A stretch of 28,873 nt of DNA from Cohaesibacteraceae bacterium. GTDB lineage: Bacteria; Pseudomonadota; Alphaproteobacteria; Rhizobiales; Cohaesibacteraceae. The notes beneath the pieces are model-generated. The model was not told the DNA's origin. It did not search any database and was given only the letters and a program-made list of their open reading frames with translations. Position numbers and translations under genes: made by a program. Below are positions 6,037-14,401 of this stretch, one piece after another (position 1 is the first letter of the stretch; the number at the start of each line of letters is the position of its first letter). Location: positions 37,516-66,388 of the forward strand of contig JAESRR010000008.1 in assembly GCA_016764535.1 (NCBI GenBank), written 5' to 3'.

Positions 6037-7690
6037 CAGTCCTCTTTGGGTCACTGCCGGGCACAAGGCGGCCTGTGGAGTCCTCAAACAACAAGTGATC
6101 AGCGGTGCCAGTGCGTCCCGTGAAGCGACACTTAAGGACCGTGATGGTCGTTGTGTTTCGGGATATAGGATCACTGTGCTGCTGGTTTCTTGAGAGAGCA
6201 TAGACGCCGAAGGCCAATTGCTTGAGGGACGCAGAGCCCCTTAGGTCATCTGCTGAAGGAGTATGTCCCTCTTCAAACGACTTGCCTTGAGGAGCTTTCT
6301 TGAGATGAGACACAACAGCAATGTAAACGTCCAACTCTACAGCCAACTTGGTCAGCGTAGTGATCAGCCGGTCTATACGGCGTCGTTCATCTTCGTGAAT
6401 TGCTGTGTCAGAGACAAGGATCGATATGTGATCAAGCCAGAAGATCTTGCAGTTCAAACCTTTGGCAGCGTACCTGATCATGTTATAGAGGTTTTCATCA
6501 CCACCCGTAGTTCCAAAGGCATCGTAAAGCTGGAACCTTGGGTGTCCATTTGCATCTACACTTGCAAAGAGATCATGCTTGGACTTGTCATAGACTTCAT
6601 CAGAGATAGTCTTACGGACATCAGGCAGATGCACACGGGCACCAATGTCATAGCCTATGAGAGCATCAACTGTATCTTCCAACCGTTCCTCAATATGGAG
6701 TAAGCATTGATTGAACGGGGTTGATTTGTAGAAGTGATCCTGAAGAGCCTTGAGGACCGTACTCTTACCCATACCGGTCCCAGAGGTCCATATATCCAGC
6801 TGGGAGAACCTGATTCCATAGGTCATCCTTTGAAGCTCGGGCATGGTATCGGGATATGGGTAACTGATAACCTCGGGTCTGTTCTCAAGTTTCCTGAGGA
6901 GCTCCAAGCCACCTATGAGGCCATCAGGTTTGAACTGCTTGGCGTTCCATATGGCGTCTATGAATACCTTGGACCTACCGGCCTTGAGGCAATCATTGGC
7001 GTCCTTGAGATCGTCAGGTAACTGAGCGATGTAACAACGCCCGGGACTGAACAGCTTCTTGACCTTCTCAACGGCCAGCTTGCCGGGCTCATCATTGTCA
7101 AAGAACAGGATGACTCTCTCAAAGGTCTCAAGGTACTCCAAAGACTCCTTGATACCCTTTTCAGCTGATGAGGCACCATCGACAAGGGAAACCACAGGCC
7201 ATTTGTTGCCTTGGGCCTGAGAGACTGAAAGAGCATCAATCTCCCCTTCAGTGATGACAATCATCTTGCCACCACCTTTCCAGAGCCATTGGCCATAGAG
7301 GCCTTTGACAGCCTTACGGTCACCCTTCCAGATAAAGTCCTTATTCTTGGTGCGTATCTTCTGGGCTACGACAGCTCTTGAAGCGTCCAAGTAGTTAGCA
7401 AATTGTACGTTGTTACCAATATGATAGGACCATTTGGCACAGGTTTCTTCAGTGATGTTTCGCTTCGGCAAGGCCATAGGCTCGCCCCTGAGTAAATCAG
7501 AGGGAGCCTTAGTTTTCTTATTGTTATCGTGGGGGGCCTTGGGGGTATCTGAGGGTCCGTTGGTATGCTTACCACAGCCGAAGCAATGGGAGTGACCGTC
7601 AGTATATTTCTTCAAAGCGGAACGACCACATTCAGGGCACTCAAGGTTAGCCTCAAGTACCTCTGAATTATCAAGGTCATATTGTTCCAA
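5996..7690 (-). CDS. T7 gp4-like primase-helicase
   Basis: Bifunctional replication protein that makes RNA primers and unwinds the fork. 564 residues, like T7 gp4 (566). The zinc-binding domain has CPEC at 18-21 and HCFGC with cysteines 36 and 39. The TOPRIM primase core includes VITEGEIDALS and FFDNDEPGK. The RecA-like helicase has Walker A GTGMGKST (K309), Walker B KIFWLDHISIL, VVSHLKK, and DLRGSASLKQLA. The start is TTG at 7690, directly after an in-frame TAA, with GAGGTGA about 12 bases upstream; the zinc motif position agrees with T7. The C-terminus ends in SEY, recalling the acidic, aromatic tail by which T7 gp4 contacts the polymerase. Confidence 0.95.
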   Translation of the reverse strand: MEQYDLDNSEVLEANLECPECGRSALKKYTDGHSHCFGCGKHTNGPSDTPKAPHDNNKKTKAPSDLLRGEPMALPKRNITEETCAKWSYHIGNNVQFANYLDASRAVVAQKIRTKNKDFIWKGDRKAVKGLYGQWLWKGGGKMIVITEGEIDALSVSQAQGNKWPVVSLVDGASSAEKGIKESLEYLETFERVILFFDNDEPGKLAVEKVKKLFSPGRCYIAQLPDDLKDANDCLKAGRSKVFIDAIWNAKQFKPDGLIGGLELLRKLENRPEVISYPYPDTMPELQRMTYGIRFSQLDIWTSGTGMGKSTVLKALQDHFYKSTPFNQCLLHIEERLEDTVDALIGYDIGARVHLPDVRKTISDEVYDKSKHDLFASVDANGHPRFQLYDAFGTTGGDENLYNMIRYAAKGLNCKIFWLDHISILVSDTAIHEDERRRIDRLITTLTKLAVELDVYIAVVSHLKKAPQGKSFEEGHTPSADDLRGSASLKQLAFGVYALSRNQQHSDPISRNTTTITVLKCRFTGRTGTADHLLFEDSTGRLVPGSDPKRTDGFEKHTNGPSEY

Positions 7691-7713
7691 TTAGATTCTA
7701 TTTCACCTCTTGT

Positions 7714-8154
7714 TTAAAGAGAGATGCATTCCGCCAGCCATTCATCAGGGATGATTTTATTGTCAGCCCATTGGAAACCCTTGGAATCGGCCCAAGCTCC
7801 ATAAGTCGTGTTGGAGCTCTTGCTAAGCTTGGACTTTGCCCGTTCGAATACGAACCTGATATCAAGGTCTGGTTGTTGTTTCTGGATTAGAAGATGTTTG
7901 ACACGATCAGCAGGTTTGAACCAACCTTTCATCTCAATGTACATGAAGCCACCAGTCTTCTTGGGGAGTAAGAAGTCCGGGGTGTACTTGGCTTTTCTCT
8001 CAGGTTTCAGATAGTTGATCTTCTGAGATTCATAGCCGTAGGACATGCCAGCTGCCTTAAGCTGTTCTTCTGCACGATCTTCTAAAGAGGAACGGCGGAT
8101 GCATTTTGACTGAGTTTTCTGTGTTGTCTTTCGAGGCTTAGTAGTCGCCGTCAT
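7714..8154 (-). CDS. T7 gp3-like endonuclease I (Holliday junction resolvase)
   Basis: Cuts branched DNA and helps break down host DNA. 146 residues from ATG at 8154; T7 endonuclease I has 149. The PD-(D/E)XK active site is present: E25 in SSLEDRAEEQL, D60 in YTPDFLLP, and E74 with K76 in MYIEMKGWF, in the same order as T7 E20, D55, E65 and K67. The N-terminus is basic, and TTYGAWADSKGFQWADNKII near the end resembles the T7 C-terminal region. The start lies 17 bases inside the SSB gene. The frame is open further upstream, but that part is out-of-phase SSB sequence. Confidence 0.93.
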   Translation of the reverse strand: MTATTKPRKTTQKTQSKCIRRSSLEDRAEEQLKAAGMSYGYESQKINYLKPERKAKYTPDFLLPKKTGGFMYIEMKGWFKPADRVKHLLIQKQQPDLDIRFVFERAKSKLSKSSNTTYGAWADSKGFQWADNKIIPDEWLAECISL

Positions 8155-8728
8155 CCCCAGATACATCCTGCTGAGGTGTATCATTTTGTGGACTGGTAAA
8201 CCCTTCAGACTTCTCAAAGCCAGAAGCATCAGCACCGTTGGAACGCTGGACCAACTTGAGAATCTGGACAGCGACAGGTTGGAGAGAGACACCTTTGGAA
8301 CTCTGGTACTCCCAACAATATATCTCTGCTTTTACAGTGAGTACGGAACCTCCTGAAGGCTCAACTCCTAAAGCTACGGGATCAGTATTTGCATCCATGA
8401 GAAAAGGCTTACGGTCCCAGAGAGAACCATCTTTCTTCTTCTTGTTTTTCACACTGATTTTGAAGATCACATCGCCGGTGTTTTCACCGTCCTCATCTTC
8501 CTCAAAGCTCCAGAGGCCTTTGACGCTTTTCGATAGAGAAGCTGGCTTACCAGTGTGCTCCTTGTAGATCTCGGCGATTTGAGCCATGTACCGTTTTGCA
8601 TCATCATAAGGTAGCTTTATGTTACACTTGTAAGTCCCAAGTTCAGCGTCGAACTTATAGTCAGCATTTGCCAAGGCGGGATATTCAGCGATACCATTCT
8701 TGATGATAACTGTTTCAGATTTAGCCAT
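8138..8728 (-). CDS. T7 gp2.5-like single-stranded DNA-binding protein
   Basis: Coats single-stranded DNA during replication and recombination and contacts polymerase and helicase. 196 residues. The fold pattern matches the gp2.5 group: IIKNGIAEYPALANADYKF, then YKCNIKLPYDDAKRYM, then KPFLMDANTDPV and GSVLTVKAEIYCWEY. The tail is acidic and ends in an aromatic residue (DVSGDDGDY), as in T7 gp2.5, where the C-terminal phenylalanine tail mediates partner binding. It lies two genes below the RNA polymerase gene cluster and just before endonuclease I, as in T7. Confidence 0.9.
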   Translation of the reverse strand: MAKSETVIIKNGIAEYPALANADYKFDAELGTYKCNIKLPYDDAKRYMAQIAEIYKEHTGKPASLSKSVKGLWSFEEDEDGENTGDVIFKISVKNKKKKDGSLWDRKPFLMDANTDPVALGVEPSGGSVLTVKAEIYCWEYQSSKGVSLQPVAVQILKLVQRSNGADASGFEKSEGFTSPQNDTPQQDVSGDDGDY

Positions 8729-8754
8729 TATTGGTGATATTCCAGTTTGTTGAT

Positions 8755-8937
8755 TCAGGATTTTGGGAAGTAGTCCGGGATGGGCACCGCGTCGAATGAG
8801 AAGCCATCGGAGGCCTCCTCCATCGCGATAGCGTCATCAAGCTGCTCAAAGAGATCAGGTGGGAGCTTACTTTCATCCATCCAATCACAAGCAACACGCA
8901 GAGAACGCTCTTCAAGATCGACTTCATGAACCTGCAT
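8755..8937 (-). CDS. Small acidic protein, 60 residues
   Basis: Not recognised. It starts 14 bases inside the end of the zinc-ribbon gene. The protein is strongly acidic (EVDLEERS, DWMDESK, LDDAIAMEEASD) and probably helical, ending in PIPDYFPKS. Small acidic proteins just after an RNA polymerase gene are often host-enzyme inhibitors or DNA mimics in T7-like phages, but that is only position and charge. Its ribosome binding site is weak, so coupling to the upstream gene is likely. Confidence 0.55.
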   Translation of the reverse strand: MQVHEVDLEERSLRVACDWMDESKLPPDLFEQLDDAIAMEEASDGFSFDAVPIPDYFPKS

Positions 8938-9268
8938 TAGCGGTCTGCTTCTTTGCGGGGGACTTCTTGTTGGTCTTTTTCTTCTTTGCAGGAGCCTTGG
9001 TTACCTTGGGTTGCTCAAGGGTCTTTTGAGGCTCTCCGGCGCCAGCGGGTTTCTCAGAGGTTCCAGTGGCAGGTCGAGGTCCTTTGTTATATCTCGCCGG
9101 TTCTTCATCATGTGGGTTCGGTTGCAAGGCGTCGATTTCATCAAGCAGCACATCAATCTCGGCATGATTATGTTTGTCTTCACAGTCACCACACAGGCCG
9201 GGGTTCTTTGAGTAATAACGGGTTGAACATTCAGGACAGCGTTGCCCAATGATTGTTTTGGAGCTCAT
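8924..9268 (-). CDS. Zinc-ribbon protein with lysine-rich tail
   Basis: 114 residues. The N-terminal part has two cysteine pairs (CPEC at 11-14, CGDC at 26-29), a small zinc ribbon. A middle acidic helix (EIDVLLDEIDAL) follows. The last 35 residues are low-complexity basic sequence (APAKKKKTNKKSPAKK), like histone H1 or other nucleic-acid-coating tails. AAGGAGG lies about ten bases upstream of the ATG, and the ATG shares a base with the stop of the previous gene (TAATG). It probably binds nucleic acid or chromosome-associated proteins; no named family is claimed. Confidence 0.7.
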   Translation of the reverse strand: MSSKTIIGQRCPECSTRYYSKNPGLCGDCEDKHNHAEIDVLLDEIDALQPNPHDEEPARYNKGPRPATGTSEKPAGAGEPQKTLEQPKVTKAPAKKKKTNKKSPAKKQTANAGS

Positions 9269-9555
9269 TATGAGCGTCCTCCTTGTCGTCTGGGTTGAGG
9301 GTTGTTTCGGGGTGTGTTGGTATTGTGGGTCATCTTTTGACCACCGTTCCTGAGGTGCCTCACGGCAGCTAAGGCGTCCGGTTGATTGTTGTGCACGGCA
9401 ACGACGATGGGGCGTCCGTAGTCCGTATCCATTTTTTCAGCGCCGAGAGTGCTTAAGGCACCTACGACTTCGTACATGCCATCAAAGGGTCTTTTGCTGT
9501 AATGGAATGAGCTCGGCATGAACCAGCCGCACTCTCGTGTCTTATCGAGATCCAA
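9268..9555 (-). CDS. Unknown protein, 95 residues, TTG start
   Basis: Not recognised. It starts at TTG, with AGGAG seven bases upstream, 35 bases after the RNA polymerase gene. The N-terminal 70 residues are mixed and may fold (GWFMPSSFHYSKRPFDGM, PIVVAVHNNQPDALAAVRHL). The tail is polar and basic with asparagine, proline and arginine (NTPRNNPQPRRQGG), probably disordered. It is followed without a gap by the zinc-ribbon gene. Confidence 0.6.
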   Translation of the reverse strand: MDLDKTRECGWFMPSSFHYSKRPFDGMYEVVGALSTLGAEKMDTDYGRPIVVAVHNNQPDALAAVRHLRNGGQKMTHNTNTPRNNPQPRRQGGRS

Positions 9556-9590
9556 ATTCAGTCTCCTAGAGAAGAGATTCTGTTAAATAT

Positions 9591-12095
9591 TTAGGAAAAA
9601 AAGAAGTCATTCCCACGGATATCATTGAGCTCCAAAGTGCCTCTTGGGGGCATCTTGGGGATATCCTTGAGATATTTCTCACTGATGAACGGGATTGCAC
9701 TGTCATGGAATTCCTGAAGAACGTCATGCTCTTCGTACATCCATACAAACGCGTCACGTATCACCTGTGAGAACACCTCTACATCAGCCGCATGAGTTCC
9801 AAAGGAGTCATGAACTGCTGCAAAGGAGGTAATGCCTTCATCTACAGCCCATGATAGGGTTATCTGTAGGTGAGCAGCATCAAGAGAGTGAACAAACGAA
9901 GGTGGAACTGAAGTTGCCATCTTGCGAGGGTTCAGCTCTGGAAGGTCCTTGGAAACGTTGAGGAGCACTGAGGCACCATCCAGTTTCGTTCTGACAACAT
10001 AAGATGATGAGTTACCTTTGTACTGCCAGACAGGGAAGCCACTTGGTGACACCCATTCTACACGATCCTTCAAACGCGATCGGGCTACCAAGCGTGATAG
10101 CTGAGAGAGCCAGAGCATCGTGGCATCTGCGGCAACTACGACCTTCGGGATGGCCCTCCAGACCGCTGAGGACCCATAGAGCTGAAAGTTCCACAGGTCA
10201 TCATTGAGCCATGGCATCGGTGCTCCATCCTTAAGCCTTTCCTCCACACTGTCAGCAATGTACTGAGAACATGACTGGTGAGTTCCAGCATAAGGTTTTA
10301 CCATCACAGGTCGCTTGGTGATCTTGCGGTCCATGCCAAACTTGAGCCATGCCTTGGCCAAACTGTCTTTGTCCGTTCCCAAGTCCTCTCTAATGAGTTC
10401 CTTGGCAACGTCAGCAACCGCTTCGTACACGTCCATACGCTTGTCAGAGATGGTCATGTTGACGTACTTGCCACCCACGGAGTCCCTTAGCATCGCAGAG
10501 AAATGCTGAAGACCAGAGCACGTTGCGTCTACATCAATGTGAAGATGAGAGACGAACGAAGTAGGGTCATCCAAGGAGTACGCTTCTCCCCATTCAAAGC
10601 AGAACGCAAGGAACTGTAGAGGAGCATCTACCCGGGTCCATGACAGGTCACCCAGAGGGTTCCTTGCGATGCTTTTGATCATCTCAAGATTGTCATAGGC
10701 CCAACCTGCCCTAGCATCCAAGGCAATCTTGTCGTTGCCATAACAGTTTGCTCCATGTACCCCAAGCCACCAAAGGCCGTTGATGCCTACAGGTTTCCCT
10801 TCAGAGAACTCAAGGAGCCCTTTGATGTAGTCGGGTCCCTGAGGATTCAAGGCAGAAGGCTTGGGGTACGCACGGCCTCTTGAATCTAGGTCGTGTGGGA
10901 AATAGATGGCCTCAAAGTCCTTGAATCTCCGTGCGAGATGAATGGCTCTTATAGCTGCAGTGCGTTTCCCAATGTTCCTTCGGTTTGCCTCATGGACCTT
11001 GGCTCTATAGGCGAGATACTCCCTCAGATAAGGATCATCTCTTCGGTTCATGCCCTCAATGGAAACCTTTGGCTCCTCAATTTCCAAGATGTCAGAGGGT
11101 GGAAGTTTGCCACATTCAATAGAGCGCTTGAAGACTTCCTCAAGAACCTCAAGGGTCCTTTTGTTTATCCTCCACGCAGTATCTCCAAGGGCGTTGACCC
11201 CTTTCAAGACATCATCAAGTTTACCATTGTCCGCCAGTTCCCTCAGGAGCCTTTGGTACTCAGGTTTACTTGATTTAACCAGCGGGTACGGCGTGACACT
11301 TACCGAGATGTAATTGCCACACTGGAGGGTCTCAGGAGTCCATGGGGACGGTTTGACCACCATTGGCATGTAGGTGCTATAAAGAGCTTCACAGCGGTTA
11401 GCACGGCGTCCAAGGGCATCCATGAGTCCTTGAGATGCATGGACTTCTTTCCGGGTTAACTTGGGCCCCTTGCGAACGTGCAGGATCTCAATGTCTCCTG
11501 TAACTTCTTTGAAGATCGTGATCAAAGCACAGCCAATGTGAACCATTTGAGTCTTGGTCCAGCTGGTCCATTCGAGCTCGGCTTTCTCAAAGACCTTCAG
11601 GAGGTGTTCTTGCCTCTTGTGCCTTGGGAGCTCCCGGGCATCAAAGTCGCCAAGGACCTTCTTGCACCAAGAGGCATGTTGTTTCTCGAAGGCTTGAAGG
11701 CGTAACTCATCGTGAATGAGCCCTGCCCCATTGATAGCCAAGGCGGTTACAGTACATGCCTTTTTGATACGATAGATGCCAAGCTTGTTGATGATCGCTT
11801 TGAGAAACAGGAAGGCTACAATGTCATGATCAAGATTATGAAGGAACGGACCAGCAATAGCTGCCCTGCGTCCTCTACCTTCCATGACTTCCTTCGTGTA
11901 CCTTGAGATACCTTCAGAGAACGGTAGGACGTACTGTCTGATTATAAAGCTACCGGCATCTGTGTCAGCTAGAGCGTCCTTGTCATGTCCGGCTTGAAGT
12001 AACTTCCTGTATCGTTTGATTGTTAAGCCACGTGTTTCCTCTTCAAGATCAAGTTGAGTATCCATCAATGTAGAAATGTCTTGTTTCAAGAGCAT
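9591..12095 (-). CDS. T7-type single-subunit DNA-directed RNA polymerase
   Basis: Transcribes phage middle and late genes from phage-specific promoters. 834 residues (T7: 883). Catalytic residues are present: D523 in DVDATCSGLQHFSAMLRD (T7 D537), K594 and Y602 in KITKRPVMVKPYAG (T7 K631 and Y639, same spacing of eight), and D763 in FAAVHDSFGTHAAD (T7 D812). HDLDSRGRAYP and PPSFVHSLDAAHLQ are also typical, and the C-terminus ends in NDFFFS, like the essential FAFA foot of T7. An extended binding site AAGGGGTGATC lies about ten bases before the ATG. The phage promoter sequence this enzyme reads could not be identified by eye. Confidence 0.97.
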   Translation of the reverse strand: MLLKQDISTLMDTQLDLEEETRGLTIKRYRKLLQAGHDKDALADTDAGSFIIRQYVLPFSEGISRYTKEVMEGRGRRAAIAGPFLHNLDHDIVAFLFLKAIINKLGIYRIKKACTVTALAINGAGLIHDELRLQAFEKQHASWCKKVLGDFDARELPRHKRQEHLLKVFEKAELEWTSWTKTQMVHIGCALITIFKEVTGDIEILHVRKGPKLTRKEVHASQGLMDALGRRANRCEALYSTYMPMVVKPSPWTPETLQCGNYISVSVTPYPLVKSSKPEYQRLLRELADNGKLDDVLKGVNALGDTAWRINKRTLEVLEEVFKRSIECGKLPPSDILEIEEPKVSIEGMNRRDDPYLREYLAYRAKVHEANRRNIGKRTAAIRAIHLARRFKDFEAIYFPHDLDSRGRAYPKPSALNPQGPDYIKGLLEFSEGKPVGINGLWWLGVHGANCYGNDKIALDARAGWAYDNLEMIKSIARNPLGDLSWTRVDAPLQFLAFCFEWGEAYSLDDPTSFVSHLHIDVDATCSGLQHFSAMLRDSVGGKYVNMTISDKRMDVYEAVADVAKELIREDLGTDKDSLAKAWLKFGMDRKITKRPVMVKPYAGTHQSCSQYIADSVEERLKDGAPMPWLNDDLWNFQLYGSSAVWRAIPKVVVAADATMLWLSQLSRLVARSRLKDRVEWVSPSGFPVWQYKGNSSSYVVRTKLDGASVLLNVSKDLPELNPRKMATSVPPSFVHSLDAAHLQITLSWAVDEGITSFAAVHDSFGTHAADVEVFSQVIRDAFVWMYEEHDVLQEFHDSAIPFISEKYLKDIPKMPPRGTLELNDIRGNDFFFS

Positions 12096-12153
12096 GTTTA
12101 TCGATCACCCCTTGTTGGGAAAATTTGCTCATTGTTATCGTAGAAATACATTC

Positions 12154-12191
12154 TCTCTTCACTAATGATAATCAAACCACTAGCGAAGAGA
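12154..12191 (-). promoter_or_regulatory. Long hairpin in RNA polymerase leader
   Basis: On the minus strand two arms of 14 bases (12178-12191 and 12154-12167) pair fully as RNA, with two G-U pairs and a 10-base loop. No U-run follows, so it is not a standard terminator. It sits between the early genes and the RNA polymerase, where T7 has an RNase III processing site, so a processing or stabilising role is inferred. Confidence 0.5.
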
Positions 12192-12222
12192 AAATGATAA
12201 ATAGAGAGGGAGCTAGGGCTCT

Positions 12223-12483
12223 TTACGAGACCTCTAGGACTGACCATTTCCCCTTTCCTGCCGGAACCGAGTTAAAGTATGAAGCCCAATCGTGAGCGTC
12301 ATCCTTCCGAGTAAACTTGAAGGCATCCCCTTCGAACATGGATTTACCGCTGACCTCGGCTGTGTACCCATCGTCAAGCGTGAGAAGCTCTGTGACCCCG
12401 TTGTGATAGTAGATATTGTTGTCCGTGGTTTTCTTCAGGATGTAATGATGGGTCACTTGATGATGCCTCTTTTGGTGAGCCAT
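12223..12483 (-). CDS. Unknown small protein, 86 residues
   Basis: Not recognised. The protein has a histidine-rich start (HQKRHHQVTHHY) and then a compact beta-rich pattern with many acidic and aromatic residues, ending in GKGKWSVLEVS. KFTRKDDAHDWASYFNSV in the middle looks like an amphipathic helix. Its start overlaps the end of the 39-residue membrane ORF by 31 bases in another frame, and its binding site is weak. It lies in the early region next to the RNA polymerase, where T7-like phages carry host-takeover genes; this is inference from place only. Confidence 0.55.
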   Translation of the reverse strand: MAHQKRHHQVTHHYILKKTTDNNIYYHNGVTELLTLDDGYTAEVSGKSMFEGDAFKFTRKDDAHDWASYFNSVPAGKGKWSVLEVS

Positions 12484-12572
12484 TCCATTACCAAGATGCT
12501 ACCCAGAGCACCAATGAAAACCGCAAGGGAACCTGAGAGAACTATGGAGAAGTTGAGTTCCATGAGTGTCAT
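12453..12572 (-). CDS. 39-residue single-span membrane protein
   Basis: The ATG at 12572 overlaps the stop of the seven-repeat protein by four bases (ATGA), and GGGAGA lies about nine bases upstream. Residues about 7-30 form one hydrophobic helix (SIVLSGSLAVFIGALGSILV), followed by a basic tail KRGIIK, which would lie in the cytoplasm. The overlap and binding site support it as a real gene. Function unknown. Confidence 0.6.
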   Translation of the reverse strand: MTLMELNFSIVLSGSLAVFIGALGSILVMEWLTKRGIIK

Positions 12573-14320
12573 TGGATGGGTTCTCCCAATTGATTAGTTT
12601 TGATGAACTTTGATATCGAACAAGTATAAACTCGGGCTCCTTTGCTCATGATACCTGTCTTTCGACCGAAGGCATCTCCCATCACTACTGTTGCGAGGGG
12701 ATAGCACCTACCTTTTTTGAAGTGAGATTCCTCTGCAGGACTCTCAACACACTTTACATGATCACCCGGTTTAAAATCGAGCTGTTCAAGGGTCTTTGGG
12801 ATTGCCTTGGGTGCCGGGAGTTTCCGTGAGGACTTGAGGAACCATGCTCCAGCGTTGCCTGATTGCCTCCAATCTCCCTTGTCGTCTGAGATCATGTTGA
12901 TGCCAGCCAACCAATGGTGGGCCACTTCATATAATGCTCCTACAGTGAAATCCCCGTGAGAGAGTTTCACACACTCAACAACGTCTCCCGGTTTCAAGGT
13001 ATGAAGCAGTACTGAGAGTGTTGAAGGCTTATGCTCTACGATCCTGAAGGTACTCACAGATTGAGAACGATTAAGCCCACAGTCACCAGAGTGATAGGGA
13101 TACCCCGTGAAAGTTTTCTTTACTTCGTAGAATCTCCCTTTGGTGTACGAGTAGGTGATTGCTTCAACACACTCAATGTAATCCCCCGGCTTCGTATTAA
13201 GATCCATGAGCTCCCCAACCTTCAAGTAGTCCCGGGTTGCCGGAGGGGTCTGAGTAGCTGCTTCACGAGAACCCTTGGGGTACTTGGTCTTGAGGAACTT
13301 GGAGCGAGTATGGGGATCGGAAGTAAGGTCACCATCATCATCACGGATATAGAATGTGCCAAACGCAGTCCTCTTTACTTCGTAGGCCTCACCGGTACTA
13401 AAGGAGCTTTGTGCAAATGTTAAAGTACACTCAAGGATATCCCCGACCTTCAGGTCCCTTGATCTCAGGAGGTCCTGAAGGGGTCGTGGGTGCACTTGGG
13501 TGAAAGTTGACGCTGGGGTATATACTGAACACGCCTCATCATTAAGAACATAGGGTGCATGATTACCTACCCCGACTTTATATGATTTTCCCCGTGTAAA
13601 ATATTCTGTAAGAGCTTCTTCACACCTAACCCAATCGCCCCCTTTGAGATCCTTGATATACTGAAGCTGCTTAGGGGCGTTGGAGTCCTCAGGGGTCTTG
13701 GCGACAGGCTTGGAGGCCTTCTCTGGAGGCTTGGGGACCTTGAGGAAAGTTCCATGGGTTCCGCTCCATGTCAAAGCGGGAAGACACTCTAGAAATAGCA
13801 CACCGTTACAGCCCGCTTCTCTCAATTCATAAGTATCACCCGGCGCATACTTATCGGAAAGCTCAGAGCTCACACAGAGCACGTGGTCACCCGCTTGGAG
13901 CCCTTTGATGTCCGGGAGGGCCTTGGGGTAAACTTGGGTGAACTTGGACATAGAGGGACACCTAATTGGTCCCGAGTTCCACTTGATTTCAGGTCGGTCC
14001 CTGTGATCCAAACTTAAAATCTCATAGACCTGTTCAATTTGAAAAGCGCCATATGGGTTATCCCTACATAGTACCCAGTCACCTACCTTCAGGCCTTCAA
14101 TGTTCGCAAGGAGCTGAGGTGCCGGTGTCGGTGTATTGTATATCCCAAAAGCCTTGAAGGCCTCTTCCATTGCCTTATTCAAATGATCCTCACGGATATA
14201 CTTCCTAAGCCCGGCTTGCTCGGCTTCCTGTAGCAGTCTCAAATATCTAGAGGCTAAAGAGGTGCTGGAGACGCGGGTTGATCTAGGGATATAGCTCGAA
14301 AACAGTTCAAGTCGTGTCAT
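12569..14320 (-). CDS. Early protein with seven tandem beta-rich repeats
   Basis: 583 residues from ATG at 14320, which has AAGGAAG about eight bases upstream. After a helical N-terminus (1-70) the protein is seven units of about 60 residues, at roughly 74-132, 138-197, 221-278, 286-347, 371-431, 439-500 and 513-576. Each unit runs as: L.x.GD.(V/I).C, about ten residues, F/Y..G..Y.(V/L), a variable strand region, then S.F.(K/Q). The cysteine after GD is kept in all seven units (for example GDWVLCRD, GDHVLCVS, GDYIECVE, GDVVECVK). The pattern suggests small SH3-like or KOW-like barrels. It is the first gene next to the attachment site, in the position of T7 early genes. A related unit is fused to DUF3310 at 2275-2748. 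Function unknown; protein or nucleic-acid binding is likely. Confidence 0.8.
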   Translation of the reverse strand: MTRLELFSSYIPRSTRVSSTSLASRYLRLLQEAEQAGLRKYIREDHLNKAMEEAFKAFGIYNTPTPAPQLLANIEGLKVGDWVLCRDNPYGAFQIEQVYEILSLDHRDRPEIKWNSGPIRCPSMSKFTQVYPKALPDIKGLQAGDHVLCVSSELSDKYAPGDTYELREAGCNGVLFLECLPALTWSGTHGTFLKVPKPPEKASKPVAKTPEDSNAPKQLQYIKDLKGGDWVRCEEALTEYFTRGKSYKVGVGNHAPYVLNDEACSVYTPASTFTQVHPRPLQDLLRSRDLKVGDILECTLTFAQSSFSTGEAYEVKRTAFGTFYIRDDDGDLTSDPHTRSKFLKTKYPKGSREAATQTPPATRDYLKVGELMDLNTKPGDYIECVEAITYSYTKGRFYEVKKTFTGYPYHSGDCGLNRSQSVSTFRIVEHKPSTLSVLLHTLKPGDVVECVKLSHGDFTVGALYEVAHHWLAGINMISDDKGDWRQSGNAGAWFLKSSRKLPAPKAIPKTLEQLDFKPGDHVKCVESPAEESHFKKGRCYPLATVVMGDAFGRKTGIMSKGARVYTCSISKFIKTNQLGEPIQ

Positions 14321-14401
14321 ATATATTTCTTCCTTATCACATTCAATGCACAAGCGCAGAGAATATCTCAAATAAAAAGACGTATGTGTGTTAGATATCA
14401 G

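Noticed and set aside
9540..9575. CTAGGAGACTGAA shared between the start of the 95-residue gene and the hairpin near 14470, possible phage promoter
   Set aside because: At 9555 the AGGAG acts as a ribosome binding site, and shared 13-base words are expected by chance in a window this long. No consistent promoter set was found.
12215..12230. Stem AGAGCCCTAGCTCCCTCTCT near 12200 as an early terminator
   Set aside because: The possible stem is only about four base pairs, too weak to call.
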